64,000 nt of DNA, from positions 75,704,001 to 75,768,000 of the forward strand of contig JAZBRS010000075.1 of the NCBI GenBank assembly GCA_037176725.1, read 5' to 3'. The position numbers and the translations under genes are program-made. The notes under the pieces were generated by a model that ran no database searches, was not told the DNA's origin, and worked only from the letters and a program-made list of their open reading frames with translations. The stretch is from Posidonia oceanica (Eukaryota; Streptophyta; Magnoliopsida; Alismatales; Posidoniaceae). Below are positions 47,658 through 59,369 of this stretch, one piece after another; the first letter of the stretch is position 1, and each line of letters starts with the position of its first letter.

Positions 47658-49016
47658 TCAGCCATGCATTGCCATGCTCGAGCGGTTGAGCCCAAGCATC
47701 TTCAGAAATTCCTGCTTGTCATCAACATACTTCTGAGGAGTGGGGCACCACCGTGCGTACCATTTCACGTACTTCGCCTCCTGGGACTCCCGAGCAGTTG
47801 CAGAAAGCCGAGGCGCACTCAGAGACACTCGCCTACCAATATAAACCCAATGAGCTATGTACTCCAGGACCATTCGCTCATCCCAGTCGCCGTCTTCCTG
47901 CCGAACGCGGATTGGAGGGGTCAGAACTGCATCAGCCTGGACAGCTAGCTCCTGATATAGCAAACAAGGGCAACAATGGATGGGATACAGCACGAATGAT
48001 GTGGCACCTGTCAGGACAAGCTTAAGGTCACTGTGAGCTGTGCTCATCACCCGCACTTTATGAGCTCCAGGCAGCTTCGGAACAAAGTCTAAATCCTGTA
48101 GTGACAAGCGTCCCAAACGGAGAACGGAGTCATGGAAGCTCAGACCTGTGAAATCTGTATCACAACAGCAATGGGACATGAACCACCTATGCAGCAACAG
48201 TGGAGAACCGAAGAATTTCCCTGAACAAGAGGCACTGGTGAGCCCCTCCATGGTGTAAGCCAGCACAGCAGGAGCCAAGCACAGATCTGGACGAACAGCG
48301 ACCAACATCAGAAGATCCACATGGTGAAGATCCATTGTGAAATTTGCATCTGCAAACAAGGCAAGGCCGCCCACTGCCACAAACAAGCACTTCCTCAGCT
48401 CTACTTCAGCAAGTTGTCTGGTAATAAGAACCTTCCACAGGCCTTGAAGAAAGAGTCTCCCCGAGTGCATCAAGGCCTTGCTAGCCTCCAGGTCCATTGC
48501 TAAATACCCGCCTATCTTCCTAGAGCCCACTGTCTCAACAGAAATGGCGAAGCGATCATCTGCCGCCTTAGTAGATTCTGCCGCCAACCCAAGCAAAGAG
48601 GATACCTCCTCACACGTAATCAATGTCTCTCCGCAAGGAAGATTGAAGGTGTTGGAGGAACCATTCCAAAAAGCCATCAAGGCGTGCAACAATGGCCAAG
48701 ACACAGGCGTGCGAATTAAGTCAAGAAGCTTGTCAAAACCACTACACCCGAAGAGATGTCTGTTGTTCTCTGCACAATTGATCAAGCCAGCCACCCATGG
48801 CAGAGTATATCGAAAGGAATTGTGGAAATCCGGGCATCCCGTGAGGTTCACTACGGCCTAAACAAGCAACCTTTAGAGGCTAAACCACAAAGCAAGCATG
48901 CAAAGACTAAGAGGAGAACATACCTGGTCATTCCAGATAGCTTTCATCAAATGGTGGGGAATATCAACCACCCTTTTCACCGAGAAGGTCGGAGAAGAGA
49001 AGGAAGGAAGCTTCAT
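47658..49016 (-). CDS. Antisense gene 2 of element A: two-exon plant mobile domain protein, intact
   Basis: Exon 1 is 49016-48924 (31 codons from ATG, MKLPSFSSPTFSVKRVVDIP). A 66-bp intron follows (48923-48858, GTATGT...TTTAG), then exon 2, 48857-47658, with no stop in 399 codons; the intron is phase 0 and the protein has 430 residues. The PMD core is seen at residues ~45-130: WVAGLINCAENN, FDKLLDLIRTPVSWPLLHAL, FNLPCGETLITCEEVSSLLGL. Later it has HHVDLLMLVAVRPDLCLAPAVLAY and MVLEYIAHWVYIGRR. No coiled coil is seen. It is only distantly similar to antisense gene 1, so this is a separate capture or an old duplication. The frame is open although pol on the other strand is full of stops. The role is unknown. 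Confidence 0.78.
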
Positions 49017-50036
49017 GGTCAAAATAAGGGGTTTACTTGTACAGAATGTTTCCTGGAAAGCAAGGACGACTGTCTTTTACCTCACTTTATCAAAAGAATC
49101 AGGGTTTAAAACGGTTTCTGAATTAAATAAACCAGGAGATCGCGCGTCGCCACCAAAAGTGATGACTGGCTCAGCCGCCCATGCAAGCGGCGACTAAACC
49201 ACCAGGACAGACCACTACAAAGCCGAAGAGTGAACTCTTGCCTTGAGTTCACGCGCCACCCGCCGCAACTACTGCAAACACCAGACGACACATTGGTTTG
49301 GCAAAGGAAGGGTTCACTCCCTCAGCCGGTTCTTTAATCACGGAGCCTCTTTATTTGCCAAATCGAGCTATGGGACGACGGTCCTTTCCAGAGAGTGCTG
49401 GTCACACTCCAAGATGGAAAACACTTGACCACAACAAATTGCATTCATTCATTTTGCATACGTCCATATGGTTTGGGATCAACCGTACCCCGTTGGCCTA
49501 ACCTAGCATATGGACCATTCATTGCATTGCGTGTTGACCTTGCATTATCGTAGTATGTTTGAATCATCCATCCATGCATTTTCTCATATCATTGGAAGTG
49601 AAGCACGGACGGAGCATTGTTCTTCAAGAGTGTTAGGAACCCTTCAGGTATATGATTCTCCTAGAGCCAACCCAATTCGTACCTATCCTCTGATCAATTC
49701 CAATTTGAGTAAAGTCTCAAACAAGATGTCACACTCTCCTTTCGATCGTGCTGGAATAACATCCTGCGATTTCCCCCTTAGTGCTTGCCCGTTGGAACAC
49801 ACATGGTTGACTTGGTCTTGACCTCGGCTGCGACACAAGATCCGAAACTGACTTGACCCCTCCATGCCTGAGTCTCCAATCTGACGGCAATTTAAACCCT
49901 CTTTTTATCTTTTATTTTGCTACTTCAGTGACAAATTGATTGAGATAGAGCTCCCCTTTTCAAGAAATGCTCAATAGGACATCATTCTTGCCTTGGACCT
50001 GATCTTGTTCCAAGATCAACTCCAAGGAGGGGCATC
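49017..50036 (+). other. 3' region of element A up to the polypurine tract (no gene seen)
   Basis: On the minus strand this is upstream of antisense gene 2. A GGCGACT module (49173-49195) lies ~160-180 bases before its ATG, with an AT-rich TATTTAAT-like stretch (minus, 49121-49131) between them. The polypurine tract AAGGAGGGG (50024-50032) precedes the 3' LTR by a few bases. Short ORFs (49243-49821) have no recognisable content. Confidence 0.55.
49173..49195. promoter_or_regulatory. GGCGACT inverted-repeat module 5' of antisense gene 2
   Basis: GCCGC-N8-GCGGCGACT, with a partner word CGTCGCC at 49145-49151. It is the same kind of module as in the LTR and before gag and antisense gene 1. Confidence 0.45.
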
Positions 50037-50387
50037 AGTAGATATCCTATTTTCGCATTTCTAAGAGTTCTTTTGAGGGTAGAAACCTTGAGGCGCCCCA
50101 AATCTCATGCCTGAGTTTGATAACACATCTTCAGATATTCCTTGACTTCTTTAAAGCATCACAAGACCCTACCTAGACTCAGGTTGTTGGCTGTGGCAGA
50201 GCTAACTCGCTCGGGCTTGTAACAAGTCCAAGTACCCTAGGTATCCTTCACTTCAACTCGGATTTAAAATTAGATTTGAGTTAACAGAGATGCTTCCTTG
50301 ATTTCATAGGCTATCTGTAGTTTCCCAGCCTCCCATCTTGTTTCCTCTGGCAAAAACCCAGGAAAAGAGTTAAAAATGACCTAGGCA

Positions 50388-50403
50388 AGTTAGTAGCCAC
50401 TTG
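50388..50403. repeat. Target site duplication of SINE copy 3, left
   Basis: AGTTAGTAGCCACTTG directly before the SINE head. The identical 16 bases follow the A-rich tail at 50645-50660. Confidence 0.93.
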
Positions 50404-50644
50404 AACCAGCATGGTTGCCGTAGTGGTTGGGAGCCCCCTCCACTACCCCTTTGGTCGCGGGTTCGATACCTGCCCCCCTCATGTTGTGTGGGATTTTCCC
50501 ACACTCTCTTGCAGCTTGGGATTTATTCCCACACCTTTGTGTTGGCCACAAGTTTCGATCTTGGGAACTGTGGGCTCTCTTGCATGGAAAAAACTAATAG
50601 GCTATCTTCAGTAGGTTAAAAAAAAAAGAAAAAAAGAAAAAAAA
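50404..50644 (+). mobile_element. tRNA-derived SINE, copy 3 (in the 3' LTR, with perfect duplications)
   Basis: It starts AACCAGCATGG, has the A box TGCCGTAGTGG and B box GGTTCGATACC, and a second part with GTTTCGATCTTGGG. It ends with an A-rich tail interrupted by G (50618-50644). The length of ~241 bp with its exact flanking duplications defines the element ends for this family. Confidence 0.93.
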
Positions 50645-50692
50645 AGTTAGTAGCCACTTGGGGAGGTGACTCACATAGTAGCCACCTAAGGC

Positions 50693-51116
50693 GGCGACTA
50701 CAACTGTCGCCCATTTCCTAGCTGACTACACTAGCAGCCATCCGAGGAGGCGGCTCAGCCAGAAGCCATCTTAGAAGGCGACCCATGTGGACGTCAACTG
50801 GATAGGCGACTGGGCGATCGTGGGCAGCGGTTGCGCCTACTATCCCCTCAACTCTCAGGCACCAGCTCATCAGGCGACTGAACGGTTGCGGAACCGCCTT
50901 GGTCTTCCCACGATCTTTGACCGTCAGGCGTCACTCTATGCGACGACTAGCGATCGTGGCTCCTTTCGAATCACTTTTCCATAGTTATTTCCCACTCCCC
51001 CCTCGATCGTTAGGCGCCAGCTCATGCGGCGACTGAAAGTTGTGGCATCGTTCTCGGGTCGTCCCATACTTTGACCAAGCGGTTGCTAGGTTTAGGCGCC
51101 GCTCCAACCGGCGACT
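50693..51116. promoter_or_regulatory. Enhancer-like GGCGACT repeat array in the LTR
   Basis: Degenerate ~65-90-bp repeats lie upstream of the TATA box. Cores are GGCGACT at 50693, AGGCGACT at 50804 and 50872, and AGGCGCC-N9-GGCGACT at 51012-51034 and 51094-51116, with conserved context (CAGCTCAT before the right arm, TTTGACC between units). Confidence 0.6.
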
Positions 51117-51178
51117 AAAACTAACTGCCATTTTTCTAGAAATTTCTAAACTCCAACCGTCCCTACACCCCTAGAGTC

Positions 51179-51187
51179 TATAAATAG
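51179..51187 (+). promoter_or_regulatory. TATA box of the element A LTR
   Basis: TATAAATAG stands alone in a GC-moderate stretch, ~60 bases after the last GGCGACT module. Transcription would start ~30 bases downstream. Confidence 0.7.
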
Positions 51188-51829
51188 ACCCCCTAGGCCG
51201 ATGGTTTGAGGGTCGGAATTTTAGAAAGAGAAACCCCCCTAGAGAGGAACTTCCAGAAGAGACAGAGCCCTGTCAGTTGTGAGCCACATTCAGAGAGCTA
51301 GTCTTTCCAATCCAGAAAGACTACCTCCTCTCCCCAATAGGCTACCAACCTGAGCTTCAACCTCCAATCCGGGAATCCTCAGCTACGCTGGAGCTCCAAC
51401 CGTGCTTCCTTCCAACCTCATTGCACACAGCATAAGGGTGAAAGGGAGTATCTTCTTCCAATTTAGTTTCTTACTACATCTCTTTACATTCCTTAGCATA
51501 GGATCATAGCATATGCATACGGGAACAACCCCTGGTCAGTATTTATTTTCTTTTAGTCATGTCATTCCATTCACCTCCGTTACTGATACTACACCGAAGC
51601 TAATCTATGTCATTTTGTTTTGAAGGAAAGGAAGGAACTCACACAGCACGAGGAAGCTGCTAGACGATACCCTGCCGTCGATCTAGTGGTCCGAGGACCT
51701 GCATCATCATAATCACCACTAGGTGTCTCGTCAGCCCAGAGACAAGTGGCGATCACAACAAAGGCTGTCGACGTCGTGGAAGTGCTGACATCTCCTTAAA
51801 CACCCCCCGAATTCCACATCTACAGGTAC

Positions 51830-53061
51830 CCCCTCTAAGCACCCTAACTCAGTAATCCAAACCCCCGGGGCTCCTCACCCCCAGGCTCAATCCATACCAA
51901 GCAGTCTCGGTACCCGTACTAACAAGGGTATTACGTCCAGCTACTCAGAGGTCTCATACCCCCTGTGTCCGCTGCCACGATACACTATGTATAGTCAGTA
52001 TCCTGGATCCTCGGCACCTGGAACAAGCGGAGTGTCATACCTCTAAGTGCTGTCGGTACCCCCAACCCGTGGACCTTACCCTCGGCCACGTGAACGACAA
52101 TTAAGGAGTATCATACCCCCAAAATCAGACGAACACTTACCTAAGCTACTTGGTCTCCGGACCTCAACCTAGGCAACGCACCCGACCAAACAGGATTGTC
52201 GTCACATCCCCTGATCCCGTCGACATGCCCCTCCCGTATCTTGGTCCGCCACAAACAGAAAACATCGAAAAACTCTTTCAAAAACCTTTGCCAAACCCCA
52301 GCATTTTCTTTTCAAAACTCTTTTCGAAAACCACCTCGAAATCCTTAAATGACAACTCAAAATACCTCAAAACACAGTACCAAGCATAGCACAAAACCAC
52401 GAGCTGAAATCACAGCTGAAAACACAGCCTCGAGGGCTCCACTGTCGAGCCCAGAACCACATTACAAAACACCACACAACAGGGAACAAAAGCACCTTCT
52501 GGGTAAATCATTTACCCATCCTACACCACACAGAAGTAATGCACTGGTTCCGAAGTCCCAACGTACATACGAGACCACACACCCACACCAACGGCACCCA
52601 GAACACTAAGTTCTGGTGCCAAGATCCAATCCTAAATTATTATGTTCCCTAATGTCCATCTAGACCAATTAGGGAAAACCTTAGGATTTCTAGGTTATTT
52701 AGTCTTCCAGTTTCCAACCCTAGCTCAAGTGGGGTCCTGCAAATCCATCTTATGAAATCCCTAACTCATCCCTAATGATTGGCTTGATTCTCATCTTGTC
52801 CTAATGTGTTTACAAAATTCTAATCTAATAAAGGACAAGGATTCATTTTAATTCTACAAAACTCACCATAAAACCAAAAATCAGATTCCAAACTTCAACA
52901 ACAAAAGAGCAACCCCTAATAGATCGGTAACCACCAAAATCAGGCCCAACCCAAACAAAATGGGTGCCTCCTGGGCACCCCTAGCATCCCTTAGGTGCCA
53001 GAAACGTCTGGAAAGTTCGCCAGTGAAGCGCGCCGGTGAATCCCGCCTCCTAGTGTCGCCA
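51830..53061. repeat. B module copy 3, right half
   Basis: Continues 24322-25230 after element A; the two halves together give ~2.14 kb, the normal B module length. It ends GTGTCGCCA. Confidence 0.85.
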
Positions 53062-53936
53062 GAATCTTATTATTAATCGATAAAATGGAAGAAATCTCGA
53101 AAACTTTTGTAATTTTCGTAGAAATCTTCAAAATTGTGTAAAAATGATGTAGAGAAGTTTTGTTGGTAAATAACAATGCAAAATAGAAAAATCGTTTTTG
53201 TTAATGTCAAAAAAGTAATTGGAGAATTCAAAAATAAAAAAGTCAAACTTTTTTAAAGTTCGAAAACCAGTAAGTCTTTAGAAATTGAGTATGAGCTGAC
53301 AAAAGTGTATCGAATTCAAGGAAATATCGATAATAGAAATATAGAGGTGGAAAATATGATACACCAATAAAAAAATTTATCTAATATAAATGACACGTAA
53401 ATGTTTAATAAATCTCTTTCATAATAAAAAGTCAAGCTTTTTTGTCAAATCGAAAACCGTCTATCATCTTGTATTTTATTTGAATGACAACGAATGTCCC
53501 TAAAACATGATTCACAGATAATATAAGTCGTAATGTATCAAAAACAACAATCAAATATGAAAACAATATATTTTTTTAAAAGTAACAAAAAACTGTTAAC
53601 TAACACCTACTGTTTTTCGATAAAACAGAAGAAATCACATAAGATTTTGTTATTTTCATAGAAATCTTATAAATTGCGTAAACTCATGTAGAGATGTGTA
53701 GTTGGTATATAATAACGCAAAATAGATAAATCGTCAAAAATACAAAATTGTGTATGTATTGAGTATAAGCTGACAAACGTGTATTGAAATCAAGGAAATA
53801 TCGATAATTGCAATATCGAGGTGGAAAATATGATACTCATATGAAAAAATTAATTTATTATAAATGACTCGTAAATTATTAATAAAACTCTATCTTAAAA
53901 AAAGTCATACTTTTTTGTCAAATCGAAAACCGTCTA
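53062..53936. repeat. Satellite array segment 4 (shortened)
   Basis: A complete type 1 monomer from ~53080, then a type 2 monomer from ~53620 that is cut at about 53733. There it joins the latter part of a type 1 monomer by an internal deletion. It is the shortest run between B modules in the window. Confidence 0.8.
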
Positions 53937-56054
53937 TGTAACGACCACAACGTCGTTACCTCTGAACCTAGCTAACATTTTTTTTAAAAAAAAAAATCTT
54001 ATTAGCAATGATGAACTATAGAACTAAATTCTCACAAATATAATAAAGTAGACATAAAATAAACTAAAACAACTCACTTATACAGAACCCTTGATGTGTG
54101 GTAGTGTGACTCCTCTCCTATATGTACTAGCACCTCCTGCTCCTATCCCTCTCCTGCCAAAAACCAAAACAGAATACACGTGAGTGACTACTCAATAGGT
54201 CACCTAGCACACACCCCACCTATGCACACAAACAGCTCGACAAACAACGTCGAGGAAACAGGCGTAACTACGCCACAAGCAACTAACAGAGGCATCACTT
54301 CGGTATGCCACAACAGGGTACACTTCATTGCCCATAAAGCAAACCACTAAAAACATGCATTTGAAATCATCTTTTCTCTTTTCATTTCAAAACCATATGC
54401 ATGCTCTTTTCAAAATCTTATTGCACACTTGAAATGACTACACTAAGCCAAATCAAGCCACAAAACAAACGGTCTGGTCCATCACACTCCTTTTGCGGAT
54501 TAGACAACAAACTGTGTCTAAATACCCTCAATAGCATTCAACACACACACAAACAACACAACAAACTCCAAAACACATAGCCAGCGCTGAGACATTGCTC
54601 AGCCAAACCAATGCGCCTCACTAGAGCAAGACTTACGCCCCATAAGCACGGCCACAAGCATAGCTAACTGCACACACTCAAAGAAAGTGTCGTCCCTCGG
54701 GAACAAGCGAGACACCAAGCCACAAGCAGTCCACCGGGGCGCTACCACAGTGTCCCTGCGCAGCTACGGTCATCCACCCTGTGGGGGAGTGAACCGTCCT
54801 GGCCAACAAGCCTCAACAGGTCCTGTCTTTCAGCAGGACACCACAGGTAACGCCCTCTAAGCACCCTTACTCAGTGCTCCAAACCCCTGGGGCTCCTCAC
54901 CCTAGGCTTAGTCAACACCAAGCTGTCTCGGTACACGTACTAAGTAGGGTATCTCGTCCAGCAACTCAGAGGCCTCATACCCCTGTGTTCGCAGCCATGT
55001 TACACTATGTATAGTCAATACCCTAGGTCCTTGGCACACGGATCAAGCGAACTGTCATACCTCCAAGTCCAGTCGGTACCCCTAGCCCGTGGACCTCAGC
55101 CTTGGCCTCGTGTACGACAATCAAGGAGTATCAGACTTCCAGGATCCGACGAACACTTACCTCAGCCACTTGGTCTTAGGACCTCAACCTAGGCAATGCA
55201 CCCGACCAATGAGGAATGTCGTCACATCCCCTGATCCCGTCGACACGCCTCTCCAGTATCTTTGTCCACCACACACAGAAAACATCGGAAAACTTTTTCA
55301 AAGACCATTGCCAAACCCCTACATTTTCTTTTTTAAATTATTTTCGAAACCATTTCGAAAATCTTTAAATGACAACTCAAAATATCTCAAAATACAGTAC
55401 CAAGCACAACACAAAACCACGAGCTAAAATCGCAGCAGAAAACATAGCCTCGACAGCTCCACCGTCGAGTCCTGAACAACATTACAAAACACCACACAAT
55501 AGGGAACAAAAGCACCTTCTGAGTATATCAATTACCAATACGGCACCACATAGTAGCAAAGCACTGGTCCCGTTGTCCCAACTTACTTATGAGACCACAC
55601 ACGCACACCAATGGCACCCAGAACACTAATTTCTGGTGTCAAGATATAATCCTAAATTATTATGTTCCCTAATGTCCATCTAGACCAATTAGGAAAAACC
55701 TTAGTATTTTTAGGTTATTTAGTTTTTTAGTTTCCAACCCTAGTTCAAGTGGGGTCTTGCTATTACATTGTATGCAATCCCTATTGAATGGCTTCATTCT
55801 CATCGTGCCCAAATGTGTTTATAAAATTCTAATCTCTTAAAACTCAAAATCAGGCACAACCCAAAACCAAAAAACAGATTCCAAACTTCAACAACAAAAG
55901 AGCAACCCCTAAAAGATCGGTTACCACCAAAATCAGGCACAACCCAAACATAATGGGTGCCTCCTGGGCACCCCTGGCGTCCCAAGGGCGCTAGAAATGC
56001 CTAAAAAGTTCACCCATGAAGCGCGCTGGCGAATCCTGCCTCCTAGTGTCACCA
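53937..56054. repeat. B module copy 4 (complete)
   Basis: Starts TGTAACGACCACAACGTCG and ends GTGTCACCA. Content is as copies 1 and 2; it is closer to copy 2 in the 54600-55620 part. No genes seen. Confidence 0.8.
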
Positions 56055-58614
56055 GAATTTTATTATTACTAGATAAAATGGAAGAAATCTCGAAAACTTT
56101 TGTAATTTTCGTAGAAATCTTCAAAATTGTGAAAAAATGAAGTAGAGAAGTGTTGTTGGTATATTACAATGCAAAATAGAAAAATCGTTGTTTGTTAATG
56201 TCTAAAATTAATTGGAGAATTCAAAAATAAAAAAGTCAAACTTTTTTAAAGTTCCAAAACCAGTAAGCCATTAGAAATTGAGTATGAGCTGACAAAAGTG
56301 TATCGAATTCAAGGAAATGTCGATAATAGAAATATAGAGGTGGAAAATATGATACATCTATGAAAAAATTCTTCTAATATAAATGACACGTAAATGTTTA
56401 ATAAAACTCTATCTTAATTAAAAGTTAAACTTTTTTGTCAAATCGAAAACCGTCTATCATCTAGTATTTTATTTGAATGACATCGAATGTCACCAAAACA
56501 TGATTCACAGATAATATAGGTCGTAATGTATCAAAAACAACAATCAAATATGAAAACAATATATTTTTTGAAAAGTAACAAAAAATTGTTAACTAACAAC
56601 TTATTTTTTCGAAAAAATGGAAGAAATCTCAAAAGATTTTGTAATTTTCGTAGAAATCTTATAAATTGCGTAAAACTCAAGTTGAGATATGTAGTTGGTA
56701 TATAATAACGCAAAATAGATAAATCGTTGTATGTAATTGTCCAAAAACAAGTAAGAGAACTCAAAATTAAAAAGTCTAACATTTTTAAATCTTCTAAAGC
56801 AATGTGTCTTTAAAAATTGAGTATAGTTTGTCAAAAGTGTATCGAAATCGAGGAAATACCGATGCTTGAAAACTATTGGTGGTAATTACGATGCACTATC
56901 AAAAATATACATATACAAGAAAATTTTAAAAAATACTTAATAAAATTCCAACTTAACAAAAAATCAAACTATCACTTCCGTCTAAACTCGTTTATCCACT
57001 CGAGTTTTATTAGAATGACATTAAAAGTTACCAAAATATAATGCATTGAGATTGTAAATCAAAACGTACAAAAATAACAATCAATTAAGGAAACCAACGA
57101 TATTTTAAAATATTACAAAAAATCGTATACAAACACTTATTGTTAATCGATAAAATGGGAGAAATCTCGAAAACTTTTGTAATTTTCGTAGAAATCTTCA
57201 AACTTGTGCAAAAATGAAGTAGAGAAGTGTTGTTGGTTCATAACAATGCAAAACAGAAAATCGTTGTTTGTTAATGTCAAAAAAGTAATTGGAGAATTCA
57301 AATGTAAAAAAGTCAAACTTTTTTAAAGATCGAAAACCAGTAAGTCTTTACAAATTGAGTATAAACTGACAAAAGTGTATCAAATTCAAGAAAATATCGG
57401 TAATAACAATATAGTGGGGGAAAATATGATACACTTATGAAAAAATTCATCTATTATAATGACACGTAAATGTTTAATAAAACTCTATCTTAAAAAAAAG
57501 TCAAACTTTTTTGTCAAATCGAAAACTGTCTATCATCTAGTATTTTATTTGAATGACATCGAATGTCACCAAAACATGATTCACAGATAATATAAGTTGT
57601 AATTTATCAAAAACAACAATCAAATATGAAAAAATTATATTTTTTGAAAATTTACAAAAAACTGTTAACTAACACCTACTATTTTTCGTTAAAATGGAAG
57701 AAATCTCAAAAGATTTTGTAATTTTCGTTGAATTCTTATAAATTGCATAAAACTCTTATAGAGATATGTAGTTGGTATATAATAACGTAAAATAGACAAA
57801 TCGTTGTATGTAATTGTCAAAAAACAAGTAAGAGAACTCAAAAATAAAAAAAAGTCAAACTTTTTTAAATATTTTAAAGCAATGTGCCTTTAAAAATTGA
57901 GTATAATTTGTTAGAAGTGTATTGAATTCGAGGAAATACCGATGATTGATATCTATAGGTGCAAATTACGATGCTCTATCAAAAAAATTCGTATAATAGA
58001 AATTATAAAAAAATATTTAGTAAAACTCGAACTTAACAAAAAGTCAAACTATCTCTTCCATCCAAACCTGTTTATCCTCTCGAATTTTATTAGAATGACA
58101 ATAAAAGTTTCCAAAATATGATCCATGGAGATTGTAGGTCAAAACGTACGAAAATAACAATAAATTAAGGAAACTAATGATATTTTAAAATATTACAAAA
58201 AATCATATACAAACACTTATTGTTAATCGATAAAATGGGAGAAATCTCGAAAACTTTTGTAATTTTCGTAGAAATCTTCAAAATTGTGTAAAAATGAAGT
58301 AGAGAAGTGTTGTTAGTACATAACATAGCAAAATAAATAAATCGTTGTTTTTTAATGTCGAAAAAGTAATTGGAGAATTCAAAAATAAAAAAGTTAAACT
58401 TTTTTAAAGTTTGAAAACCAGTAAGCCTTTACAAATTGAGTGTAAGCTGACAAAAGTGTATCGAATTCAAGGAAATATCGATAATAGCAATATAGAGGTG
58501 GAAAATTTGATATACCTATGAAATAATTCATCTATTATTAATGACACGTAAATGTTTAATAAAACTCTATCTTAAAAAAAAGTAAAACTTTTTTGTCATA
58601 TCGAAAATCGTCTA
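56055..58614. repeat. Satellite array segment 5 (two dimers plus partial type 1)
   Basis: Same length class as segment 3, with monomer starts near 56075, 56617, 57158, 57703 and 58230. It shares private variants with segment 3 (e.g. GTCTAAAATTAATTGG after the first monomer start), suggesting the two were copied as a block. Confidence 0.85.
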
Positions 58615-59369
58615 CATAACGACCCTAATGTCGTTACCTCTCAACCTAGCTAACATATTTTTTTTCATTTAAATCTTATTAGCATTCATGAACTACAGAA
58701 CTAAATTCTCACAAATACTATAAAGTAGAAATAAAATAAACTTAAACAACTTACTTACCCAGAACCACCTTACAAAACACCACACAATAGGGAACAAAAG
58801 TACCTTCTAGGTATATCATTTACCCATCCGGCACCACACAAAAGCAAAGCACTGGTCCTAAAGTCCCAACGTACTTACGAGACGACACACCCATCCCAAC
58901 GGCACCCAGAACACTAAGTTCAGGTGCCAAGATCAAATCCCAAATTATTATGTTCCCTAATTTCCATTTAGACCAATTAGGGAAAACCTTAGCTTTTCAA
59001 GGGTATTTAGTCTTTTAGTTTCCAACCCTAGCTCAAGTGGGGTCTTGCTATTTCATTTTATGCAATCCCTAACTCATCCCTAATGATTGGCTTGATTCTC
59101 ATCTTGCCCTAATGTGTTTATAAAATTCTAATCTCTTAAAGGACAAGGATTCATTTTAATTCTACAAAACTCACCATAAAACCAAAAATATGATTCTAAA
59201 CTTTAACAACATAAGAGCAACCTCTAATAGATTGGTTACAACCAAAATCATGCCCAACCCAAACATAATGGGCGCCTCATGGGGACCCCTGACGTCCCTT
59301 AGGTGCCCGAAATGCTTGGAAAGTTCGCCAGTGAAGTGCACCAGCGAATCCCGCCTCCAAGTGTCGCCG
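58615..59369. repeat. B module copy 5 (internally deleted, 755 bp)
   Basis: The start is decayed to CATAACGACC. The first ~150 bases are joined to the last ~600 by loss of ~1.37 kb. The junction falls in CCCAGAAC (58758-58765), a word present at both ends of the lost stretch in complete copies. Confidence 0.85.

Larger units (their letters stand above)
25231..51824 (+). mobile_element. Element A: 26.6-kb Tat/Ogre-type Ty3/gypsy retrotransposon with two antisense PMD genes
   Basis: It is bounded by GGTAC duplications and by TG...CA termini (TGTTGATATCC ... CATCTACA), and split from one B module whose halves join perfectly without it. It contains a 5' LTR remnant, gag, tandem proteases, RT, RNase H, a second RNase H, integrase, then ~9 kb with two minus-strand PMD genes, a polypurine tract and the 3' LTR. 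The dual RNase H and the antisense genes after integrase are known traits of the Tat lineage. Removing the foreign LTR at 27547-33618 leaves ~20.5 kb. The LTR halves differ by roughly 12-15 sites in ~585 by eye, so the insertion is fairly recent although pol is heavily broken. Confidence 0.88.
50037..51824 (+). repeat. 3' LTR of element A (1,788 bp, complete)
   Basis: It starts ~4 bases before GATATCCTATTTTCGC (matching 25235) and ends CATCTACA at the GGTAC duplication. It contains, in order, the SINE with its own 16-bp duplications (50388-50660), GGCGACT modules (50693-51116), TATAAATAG at 51179-51187 and ~640 bases of R/U5. The first four bases (AGTA against TGTT) have diverged from the 5' copy. 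Confidence 0.88.
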
